Source of the DNA: Peronospora farinosa
Lineage: Eukaryota; Oomycota; Peronosporomycetes; Peronosporales; Peronosporaceae
Assembly (NCBI GenBank): GCA_947646735.1
Contig: CANTFK010000087.1
Span: 1-12,556, forward strand
Direction of reading: 5' to 3'
DNA length: 12,556 nt
Every line of letters begins with the position of its first letter. Position 1 is the first letter of the stretch. Positions 1-7,248 of this stretch are shown one piece after another. Under the pieces are notes generated by a model that worked only from the letters and a program-made list of their open reading frames with translations, searched no databases and was not told where the DNA came from. The position numbers and the translations under genes are program-made.

Positions 1-261
1 ACTCAAATAGAGCACCCCAAGAACAACTGCGATCGTGTGAGGAATTCCACTCGATCGCCCCCCACCTATCCCTAACACAATCAAGTTCAACATCGACTCA
101 AGTCTACCGAGAAGAGAGCAACCCGCCCTACCGACGGGTACACAAGGTGAGGAAGGCTATACACACGGAATCGGGGTACCCCCTCCGTTAGTCGGTCGTC
201 CGGGCGCCAAGGGGGAGAGTTGGGATCGCATCAGCAATTTTGCGAATCCCACTCCACCACA
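1..261 (+). mobile_element. 3' end of a Gypsy LTR (plus sense), left part outside the window
   Basis: This stretch aligns with the last ~260 bases of the complete LTR at 4362-5585, and in inverted orientation with 981-1241, at roughly 85-90% by eye. Shared landmarks are GAACAACT, ACGGGTACACAAGGTGAGGA, CGGGGTACCCCCTCCGTTAG and the terminal CTCCACCACA ending at 261. No primer-binding site follows. The next base is already in the gag reading frame of the minus-strand element, so this is probably the 3' LTR of an element that inserted into that gag. The rest of that element would lie left of position 1. It is more diverged than the two full LTRs in the window, so it is a different copy. Confidence 0.75.
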
Positions 262-907
262 GAACTAACTTCGAAAACAGAGATCGCCCTGCTTGGATCA
301 CCCGATCATGATCGCATTCCAACAGCACCTGCGCGTCAAAAGCTCCAGCGGTGAATCCCGCGTTTTGGAGCAACTCCATAAGCCAACGAATCGCTTCCAA
401 CTGGTTCGGTGTCGGAATGGGAGCTGAAATTGGTTCTCGCAGCGATCCAATCAACTTCGGTTTCAAAATCTTTAGAACTGGATCGCTTGACAACAGATCC
501 TTCAGCGCCTTCCAATGAAAACACCATTCCAGCTGATCCAGTTGCCATCCTTTCGCTTTGTCTTCCTCATGCGCCAGCTTCATGTCGGCATCACCATGAT
601 CCGACTCAGGTGCCTTCATCTTCACTCGAGATGGCTTCGAACTCTTCTTCTTCTTCGAATTCGGTGTGGTTTTAGATAAATTTCCCTCGGTTTTAACTGA
701 AGGATTTTTATCCATCGCGTTGCAAAACGCGATCCGCAGGGGTCCGCGAAAGGACCTGGGGAGGGGGAAGAGGTTTTTCTTCCAGATCAATCTCTTGATC
801 TTCCTCTTTGGTTTTCTTTTCATCTGCGCCCCTCCCAAAACGCTGATGATCCGGGGATCTTTCTTCTCTCCACGTCTGCGGTGATCTCTTTGCCGCTGAC
901 GCTTCAA
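262..907 (-). pseudogene. Gypsy gag N-terminal fragment (minus-strand element)
   Basis: The frame is open from a TTG at 907 down to the junction at 262, then runs on by chance into the inverted LTR to 188. The first ATG is at 823-821, about 28 codons in, so the true start is uncertain; an in-frame TAA lies 8 codons upstream of the TTG. The N-terminus is very basic (KRKPKRKIKR), followed by a Lys/Ser-rich linker. The distal part (DAQVLLECDHDRVIQAGRSL) matches the plus-strand copy at 6260-6330 (DAQTLLECDHDQMIKAGRSL), which is good evidence of old coding descent. The gag is truncated by the LTR ending at 261, so capsid, protease and reverse transcriptase are missing. Unlike its plus-strand relative, this piece has no internal stops. 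Confidence 0.65.
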
Positions 908-954
908 TCCCAGGTCTAATTTTGACCTTTAAATCTACTCAGGGTGACATTCCT

Positions 955-979
955 GGTTCGAATTCGGGCACGCGTACCA
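955..979 (-). other. tRNA primer-binding site of the minus Gypsy element
   Basis: On the minus strand, one base after the LTR end (CCACCACA), the sequence begins TGGTACGCGTGCCCG and continues into AATTCGAACC. Its complement reads as a tRNA 3' end: T-loop core GGTTCGAAT, a 3' acceptor strand, then CCA. This is the usual place and form of a minus-strand DNA primer site in LTR retrotransposons. It fixes both the LTR boundary and the sense of the element. I cannot name the tRNA. Confidence 0.75.
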
Positions 980-1353
980 TTGTGGTGGAGTGGGATTCGC
1001 AAATTGCTGATGCGATGACAACTCTCCACTGGTGCCCGGACGGCCGACTAACGGAGGGGGTACCCCGATTCCGTGTATAAAACCTTCCTCACCTTGTGTA
1101 CCCGTAATTTAGGCGGGTTGCACTTTTCTCAGTGGACTTGAGTCGATGTTGAGCTTGATTGTGTTAGGGATAGGTGGGTAAATCGAGTGAAATTCCTCAC
1201 ACAATCGTAGTTGTTCTTGGGGTGCTCTTTTCGAGTCGCCCTGATCTTCTTGAGATCGCCCTGTCCAATTGGTTAATACTTAACCCGCTTGCCTTCTGAC
1301 CACTTGAGCCGTCTCGCGATCTTGTATCTGAACTTTTTAGTCCTGTGTCGAAG

Positions 1354-1371
1354 CGAATGAGCAATATTTAT
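1354..1371 (-). promoter_or_regulatory. Candidate LTR core promoter (minus sense)
   Basis: This mirrors 5195-5212. Reading the minus strand, an AT-rich ATAAATATT is followed by CTCATTCG, which fits seven of eight positions of the oomycete initiator consensus YTCANTYY as I remember it. It lies downstream of the GATC repeats in the element's own sense, which is where a U3/R border would be expected. This is motif evidence only. Confidence 0.28.
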
Positions 1372-1425
1372 GAAAAGTGTAAATCGCTTAACATTGAATG
1401 TGGTCCACGTCTTGTAGATCGACCG

Positions 1426-1490
1426 CGATCCGTCAACTACGATCCGTCAATCGCGATCCGTCGACTACGATCCGTCAATCGCGATCCGAG
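1426..1490. repeat. 14-bp tandem repeat in the LTR core
   Basis: Four and a half copies of a 14-bp unit CGATCCGTCAACTA / CGATCCGTCAATCG alternate, giving a 28-bp dimer period, and end in CGATCCGAG. The first complete unit starts at 1426. Such arrays in U3 often act as enhancers; that role here is inference. The identical array occurs inverted at 5076-5140. Confidence 0.85.
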
Positions 1491-2215
1491 GTATGTGGTC
1501 CAAACATAATGGATTGACTGCGATCTGAGAGTTGTGGTCCACGCATTGAGATCTGATTTTTTTGAAAGGGAAACACGTGGCAGTAGTTCCTAGGCTGCAG
1601 ATAGGCAGAATCGTAGGTTTGGTATGTGATTGGTTAACATTAAACAGAGTTCGATTTTACTTCTAAGACACGCAATCTTCTCTTCCGGGTGAATAACTTT
1701 GGCCCCTCGATGACTCAAGAACATCTGTTACGCTATGACGCAAGTGATATCCCTAGATTGTTTGGCCAGGGATTACAAAAATTCTCAACATAAACAACTC
1801 AACCCTGCGATTGGACGCAGTATAACAAGAAAAGGACAAGGTACAAGATCGCTAGACGGCTCAAGTGGTCAGAACATCAAGTGTATCAGGTGGATCAAGT
1901 ATTTACATCTTGAGACAAGGCGATCTCAAGAGAGATCAGGGTGACTTGGACAGAGCACCTACAATAACCCCTCGACCGCGTGAGGATTTCCGCACGGTCG
2001 ACCCCCCGACCAATCCCAACCACGACTAAGTTCAGCATCGACTCAAGTCCACCGAGAAGAGTGCTACCCGCCATACTGACGGGTACACAAGGTGAAGAAG
2101 GAAAGTTGCAGAAAAACGTAGTATCCCCTCCGATAGTCGGCTGTCTAGGCACCAGTGGAGAGTCGGGACCACATCAAAAAATTTCTGAGCCCCGCTCCAC
2201 CGCAAGTCGGCCACT

Positions 2216-3534
2216 ATGTCTATGGTTTCTGCCGCAATGGACACAGTATATCGAATGCAGCTGAGGCTAGCCAATGTAGCCTTGCTCGAAGCACAAATTC
2301 GCGAAACAGGAAAGATGGATGCAGCGATCTCGAGGGCCCAGCCACAAGTACGTGAAGATGTGACAGGAGCCCGGTGCAAAGTGGAGCCAGGGTCGTTGGG
2401 CACAGCAATTGATCAGAATTTAAAGCCTGAGTCAGGGTCCCCTGGTGCGCTCCAGTCATATTTCGAAAAGGCGATAGCCAAGTTCCTGAAAGAGCAGGGA
2501 CCCACCCGAAACGCATCGGACAGGGGACAGATCATGAGGGGCCGAGGTCCACTTTACCCTGGGCCTTCCCAGAGAGCCGATCACCTGGGGTCACCACGTG
2601 AATTTCCGGATGTGGACATGGAGTCGGCAGAGTCTTCTAATGGAGAGTGCGATCCGGATGATTTGACGTTTCCGGCTACCTCGGCACGAGCGACTGTGAC
2701 CACGGCTACAGCAGGTGGGGGGGGGCCTACGGTTATTCCCCATATACGGGTGTCATCCTCATCGGACTTTAGGGAGTTCAACGGAAGGGACCATGATGAG
2801 AACCGTGCCCGAACCTGGAGCTCCAAAGTGAAGACTGCGTTTATCCGAGACCAGGCCCCAGACAGTGAGAAATGTCTTATTTTTGGGAGCCTTCTCACGG
2901 GTCCGGCTTAAAACTGGTACCGACAACTGGGTCGGACGATACGTGGCGACTGGAAGATACTTTTGCAAGAATTTCAAGCCCACTTCTGCGGCCTAGGTGT
3001 GTCTGTGGCCCGGTAGTATTATCATGCAAGGAAGAGATCCGACGATTCACCACTGGAATACTTGTACCGTTTGAATGTGGCGGGGCTCAGAGCCAAGTTA
3101 AAAATTAAGATGGGCCCCCCTCAGGTGAAACATGAACATGTGGAACATTACGTGGAAACCTTGGACATCGCGAACCGGCAGACCAGCTCACCATGGTCAG
3201 AATTTCGGATGTAGATGACCTGGAAGAAGTTCTGATAGCTCGCCAGCGAGCGAAGGCGCGTCACGGAAAGGTCCTCTTCGGTTTTTAGCAAGTTCGTCAG
3301 AAGCCCCCTGACCGAGAGTATACCAAAAACCACCCAAGACGTCCTGTCTAAGCTATCCGAGCTACATCAGGAAGTGAAGGTGAGCAAGAGTCCAGCCCCA
3401 GTGGATCTGAGGGGGAGGGAGACCTGAGACGAATTTATGCGCTGGCGACAAAAGCCCACACTGGTAGGTCTCGGGACGCGGAAGGACCTCGAGACCATTT
3501 AGACCCATATCCAGAACGGGTAACGTGCGTGTGA
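2216..3534 (+). pseudogene. Gypsy gag pseudogene, second family (spacer copy)
   Basis: The frame starts with ATG at 2216 and runs 231 codons to a TAA at 2909-2911. The same frame continues past a further TAG (3014-3016) to about 3168, shifts by one or two bases, then continues past two more stops to the TGA at 3532-3534. Visible parts in order: a coiled N-terminal segment; a low-complexity linker; the oomycete-type capsid core (FNGRDHDENRARTW, FIRDQAPDSEKCLIFGSLL, NWYRQLGRTIRGDW, PLEYLYRLNVAGLRAK); and a C-terminal part ending in a Ser/Gly/Glu-rich tail. It resembles the capsid of the plus element (6880-7210) but is strongly diverged, so it is a separate family. Most stops look like single substitutions at conserved Lys or Gln codons. 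No primer-binding site separates it from the LTR edge at 2204. Confidence 0.75.
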
Positions 3535-3920
3535 AGAAGCGAAAGAATGATTATTGCAACCTGAAATCGCGCATTTTCGGCTAAGTCCGAAATGGGTAAA
3601 ATGGGTGGATCGCGATCCAGCAGAAGAAGTTTTTGATACGGTTTAAATGAGATGTACAAAAGCAAATGGGGGTGCTCGCAGTTCTTTGCAACTACGGACT
3701 AGAGCTACGCAACTGCGATCCCAGTATTTTTTGAATGGCAATCCGCGTGAGAACGATCGCTAAGATGGAGAATTAGTATATTCAAGCATGTGTATCACGG
3801 TCTGGTGCATACTACATCACTCTCGAAGACTAGACTGGGGTGGACGGACATATCATATCATGTAGATGGACCATTTTCCCTATTTTGGTGAACTGGGAAG
3901 ATGACAGTGCCAAGCGATGA
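3535..3920 (+). other. Decayed retroelement sequence without recognisable gene
   Basis: Short open stretches follow the gag pseudogene. One of about 16 codons near 3605-3653 (VKWVDRDPAEEVFDTV) may be remnant gag or pol. I find no zinc-knuckle cysteine pattern, protease or reverse-transcriptase motif I can defend. The remainder shows only short GATC-containing words such as GGATCGCGATCC. The sequence probably belongs to the same old Gypsy element as the preceding gag; this is inference from position. Confidence 0.35.
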
Positions 3921-4361
3921 TCCGGCGGATCGCGACTCGATACAAACAATTAGTACCGCGATCCGATAATTACTAATAGAACCGCGATCCGACACTTAAA
4001 TTAGTCCCGCGACTATATACTTATATCGTATTTAATCAGATTGAGGCAGCGATCCAGATCGCGGTGATATTCGAGTGGACCGCATGACAAGATCTGAATT
4101 TTCCGAAAGGGCGACACGTGGCGATAGATCCTGGACTACAGATAGGCATAATTGTAGGTTTTGGCATTGATTGGATAACATCAAACAGAGTTTTATTTAC
4201 TTTAATAAACCCACGTGTCAGCTTATTCTCCGGGTTGGATCCTTTGGCCAACAGACGTCTCGAAAAGCTCACCCCCCTCTCATGTGTACGCCCTAAATTG
4301 TTTGGCCAGGTGCGTCAAGGACTCTTAAGACACCCCCAGGCTACGATTGGACGCAGAGGAC
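3921..4361 (-). mobile_element. Diverged Gypsy LTR remnant, cut at 4361 by the next LTR
   Basis: From about 4075 to 4355 this aligns collinearly with 1545-1820 of the full LTR, at perhaps 65-70% by eye. Shared features are GATCTGA, GAAAGGG, ACACGTGGC, ACAGATAGGC, ATTGTAGGTTT, a GATTGG...AACAT block, TTGTTTGGCCAGG and GATTGGACGCAG. Upstream, three units of about 25 bp carrying CCGCGATCCGA (3955, 3981, near 4006) sit where the full LTR has its 14-bp GATC array. By its core orientation it is minus-sense, opposite to the gag pseudogene at 2216-3534, so it may not belong to that gag's element. It stops where TGTGGTGG of the plus LTR begins at 4362. The left boundary is uncertain. Confidence 0.6.
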
Positions 4362-5075
4362 TGTGGTGGGGCGGGGATTACAAAAGTTCTGATGTGGTCC
4401 CGACTCTCCACTGGTGCCTAGACAGCCGACTATCGGAGGGGATACTACGTTTTTCTGCAACTTTCCTTCTTCACCTTGTGTACCCGTCAGTAGGGCGAGT
4501 AGCACTCTTCTCGGTGGACTTGAGTCGATGCTGAACTTAGTCGTGGTTGGGATTGGTCGGGGGGTCGACCGTGCGGAAATCCTCACGCGGTCGAGGGGTT
4601 ATTGTAGGTGCTCTGTCCAAGTCACCCTGATCTCTCTTGAGATCGCCTTGTCTCAAGATGTAAATACTTGATCCACCTGATACACTTGATGTTCTGACCA
4701 CTTGAGCCGTCTAGCGATCTTGTACCTTGTCCTTTTCTTGTTATACTGCGTCCAATCGCAGGGTTGAGTAGTTTATGTTGAGAATTTTTGTAATCCCTGG
4801 CCAAACAATCTAGGGATATCACTTGCGTCATAGCGTAACAGATGTTCTTGAGTCGTCGAGGGGCCAAAGTTATTCACCCGGAAGAGAAGATTGCGTGTCT
4901 TAGAAGTAAAATCGAACTCTGTTTAATGTTAACCAATCACATACCAAACCTACGATTCTGCCTATCTGCAGCCTAGGAACTACTGCCACGTGTTTCCCTT
5001 TCAGAAAAATCAGATCTCAATGCGTGGACCACAACTCTCAGATCGCAGTCAATCCATTATGTTTGGACCACATAC

Positions 5076-5140
5076 CTCGGATCGCGATTGACGGATCGTA
5101 GTCGACGGATCGCGATTGACGGATCGTAGTTGACGGATCG
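5076..5140. repeat. 14-bp tandem repeat in the plus LTR
   Basis: Exact inverted counterpart of 1426-1490. Units of 14 bp built on GACGGATCG alternate between GCGATT and TAGT spacers for four full copies. The array sits between the CACGTG/CCAAT-type boxes and the putative start site, consistent with an enhancer block in U3, though no function is shown. Confidence 0.85.
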
Positions 5141-5194
5141 CGGTCGATCTACAAGATGTGGACCACATTCAATGTTAAGCGATTTACACTTTTC

Positions 5195-5212
5195 ATAAAT
5201 ATTGCTCATTCG
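5195..5212 (+). promoter_or_regulatory. Candidate LTR core promoter (plus sense)
   Basis: ATAAATATT at 5195-5203 is followed by CTCATTCG at 5205-5212, matching seven of eight positions of the YTCANTYY initiator reported for oomycete genes (from memory). A start here would leave about 375 bases of R+U5 before the primer site. Low confidence because both motifs are short. Confidence 0.28.
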
Positions 5213-5586
5213 CTTCGACACAGGACTAAAAAGTTCAGATACAAGATCGCGAGACGGCTCAAGTGGTCAGAAGGCAAGCGGATTAAGTATTAACCAATTG
5301 GACAGGGCGATCTCAAGAAGATCAGGGCGACTCGAAAAGAGCACCCCAAGAACAACTACGATTGTGTGAGGAATTTCACTCGATTTACCCACCTATCCCT
5401 AACACAATCAAGCTCAACATCGACTCAAGTCCACTGAGAAAAGTGCAACCCGCCTAAATTACGGGTACACAAGGTGAGGAAGGTTTTATACACGGAATCG
5501 GGGTACCCCCTCCGTTAGTCGGCCGTCCGGGCACCAGTGGAGGGTTGTCATCGCATCAGCAATTTGCGAATCCCACTCCACCACAA

Positions 5587-5611
5587 TGGTACGCGTGCCC
5601 GAATTCGAACC
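5587..5611 (+). other. tRNA primer-binding site of the plus Gypsy element
   Basis: TGGTACGCGTGCCCG followed by AATTCGAACC is complementary to a tRNA 3' end: CCA, the 3' acceptor strand, and the T-arm with loop TTCGAAT. It is identical to the minus-strand site at 979-955 and begins two bases after the LTR end. Most primer sites match 8-18 bases; this one looks tRNA-like for about 25, so the whole 3' quarter of a tRNA may be represented. Confidence 0.78.
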
Positions 5612-5658
5612 AGGAATGTCACCCTGAGTAGATTTAAAGGTCAAAATTAGACCTGGGA

Positions 5659-7248
5659 TTGAAGCGTCAGCGGCAAAGGGATCACCGCAGACGTGGGAAG
5701 AAGAAAGATCCCCGGATCATCAGCGTTTTGGGAGGGGCGCAGATATAAAGAAAACCAAAGAGGAAGGTCAAGAGATTGATCTGAAGAGAAACCTCTACCC
5801 CCTCCTCAGGTCCCTTCGAGGACTCCTGCCGATCGCGTTGCAAAACGAGATTCGCGAGATGAAAACCTTTCAGTTAAACTGAGAGAAATTCATTTAAAAT
5901 CGCTCCTGCAAAACCGACGAAGAAAGATTTAAAAATTATACGGTTGCAGATGAAGGCCACGAGCCGATTATAAAGTTCCAGGAAAGAAATCGGCCAATCA
6001 CAGCATTTAAGAAAAGAAGTCGACAAATCAGGTATCAAAAACTGAAAACTCGAACATGGAAGAACTGGAAAGGTGTTTCTACCAGATGGAGCTGAAGACG
6101 TTATTGTCAAGCGACCTAGTACTGAGAATTTTTAAGGCCAAGGCTGATTGGGTCGTTACAAGGGCCGGTGTCAGTTCCTAAAGAAATTTCAAACCAGCTA
6201 AAAGCGATCCGTCGTCTTATGGAACTACTGAAGGAATCTGGACTCACCGCTGGAGCGTTTGACGCGCAAACACTACTAGAATGCGATCACGATCAAATGA
6301 TCAAGGCAGGACGATCGCTGTTTGAAAAACTAATTCCTCTTACTGGAAGACATTATGTGGCCGATTAAGCGATCACGTCGACCGCCGAAGCATACCACCA
6401 GACTAGGTCGTCTTAATATGCGTCAGCAGAATCAAAAGCAGAGGCAGAAGATTCAGAGGAGTCAACCTTCATTCAACGGATGTCACTGGGACCGTCAGGT
6501 GCAGCATTCATCCTGGACGAACGGTGCCAATCAAGAAGGAAGTGCGATCGATAAATGCGCCCACGGCTCAACAAGTGAATCCGATTGGATCACGGCAGCT
6601 GAACTCATATTTCGTAACCGCCATGAGAAATTACGAGGGAGATCAACGGATCTTAGCTCAGCAGAGTGCTAATCGATCAAGGATCCAGACCAATCCTCAG
6701 GAAAGACATGTTTCAGATGTGGAGATGGAGACGGTTGGATCGCGTCACAGTCGATCATATAATTTCGATCAACTTGATCTGAGACTGGAAGACTTAAAGT
6801 GACCATTGGTGGCAGCAGCAGAATCTCTGCCAAATAATGAAATTACAGCGCAGCGAATTCGGGTATCAGCGATCGCAGATCTGAAGGAGTTTACCGGACG
6901 AGACCGAGATGAAGATCGAGCCAGAAGCTGAATCAGAAGGGTCAAGTCTTCTTTCTTACGTGACCAGGCTCCTGACGCGAAAAAGTGCCTCGTAATGGGC
7001 GATTTGCTAAAGGGACCAGCACCAAATTGTTTTAGCCAGCTGAGCAGAACAACTCGCCATTATTTTAAATCAATATAAACAAGTTTAATAATTTAGTATG
7101 GAGGATAAGGCGTATCCGTCGGAAGACAATACTATCGCGCAAGGAAGCAGCCGAATGAGACTCCATTCGAATATCTTTATCAATAAAATGTGGCAGTAAT
7201 ACGAGCAAAGATCTCGATCCAGAAAGGAACACCGGTAAGAGTGGATGA
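5659..7248 (+). pseudogene. Gypsy gag pseudogene of the plus element
   Basis: The first ~200 bases mirror the minus copy (907 downward), but the ATG at the minus copy's position 823 reads ATA here and is followed by TAA. Divergence rises sharply after about 5850. Conserved blocks are GAFDAQTLLECDHDQMIKAG (about 6260-6310, with 6168-6368 the open stretch), a linker (6524-6802), then the capsid core EFTGRDRDEDRARS, FLRDQAPDAKKCLVMGDLL, GVSVGRQYYRARK and PFEYLYQ. From 6524 on, one frame persists, broken by TGA 6800, TGA 6929 (at the conserved Trp), TAA 7075 and a TAA just before NVAVIRAK. The gag C-terminal half with the zinc knuckle is missing: the sequence passes from AKISIQKGTPVRVDE straight to the pre-protease linker. 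Clearly non-functional. Confidence 0.75.

Larger units (their letters stand above)
981..2204 (-). mobile_element. Complete 1224-bp Gypsy LTR (5' LTR of the minus element)
   Basis: On the minus strand this runs from TGCGGTGG (2204) to CCACCACA (981), directly followed by the primer-binding site at 979. It is the inverted twin of 4362-5585 (paired positions sum to 6566). Differences I noticed are few over most of the length but cluster in the last ~32 bases (2173-2204). The two ends of the LTR are themselves imperfect inverted repeats of about 390 bp (981-1370 against 1815-2204). The centre holds 14-bp GATC-containing repeats (1426-1490), three GTGGTCCA copies (about 1400-1540), an ACACGTGGC box near 1574 and an ATTGGTTAAC (inverted CCAAT) near 1630. 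Short open frames inside the LTR recur in the twin simply because the DNA is duplicated. Confidence 0.8.
4362..5585 (+). mobile_element. Complete 1224-bp Gypsy LTR (5' LTR of the plus element)
   Basis: Bounded by TGTGGTGG (4362) and CCACCACA (5585), with the primer-binding site starting two bases later. It has exactly the same length as its inverted twin at 981-2204, with very few differences except in the first ~32 bases. In element sense it carries CCAATCAC near 4933, GCCACGTG near 4985, the GATC tandem array, then a candidate TATA/initiator around 5195-5212. The first and last ~390 bases are imperfect inverted repeats of each other, sharing blocks such as CTCTCCACTGGTGCC, CACCTTGTGTACCCGT, GTGGACTTGAGTCGATG and GACCACTTGAGCCGTCT. 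No matching 3' LTR appears in the window. Confidence 0.82.

Noticed and set aside
188..261. C-terminal 24 residues of the minus gag frame
   Set aside because: These codons are the complement of the plus-sense LTR end, so the reading frame is open there by chance.
900..979. A full tRNA gene on the plus strand ending in GCGTACCA
   Set aside because: Only the T-arm and acceptor 3' strand are tRNA-like. No matching 5' acceptor strand or anticodon arm is found at the right distance, and the place after an LTR explains it as a primer-binding site.
1735..2152. Short open frames on both strands inside the LTR, repeated at 4414-4867
   Set aside because: They recur only because the LTR is duplicated in inverted orientation, overlap one another on opposite strands and show no recognisable domain.
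2220..2898. Minus-strand frames opposite the spacer gag
   Set aside because: They are shadows of the plus-strand gag, with no independent motif.
4118..4534. 138-codon plus-strand frame crossing the LTR remnant and the start of the plus LTR
   Set aside because: It spans the junction between two separate repeats at 4361/4362 and so cannot be an inherited gene.
981..5585. One large DNA transposon with 1.2-kb terminal inverted repeats
   Set aside because: Homology continues outside both proposed ends into primer sites and gag, and each 'end' is followed outward by retrotransposon leader. Two divergent LTR elements fit better, though shared inverted origin is not excluded.
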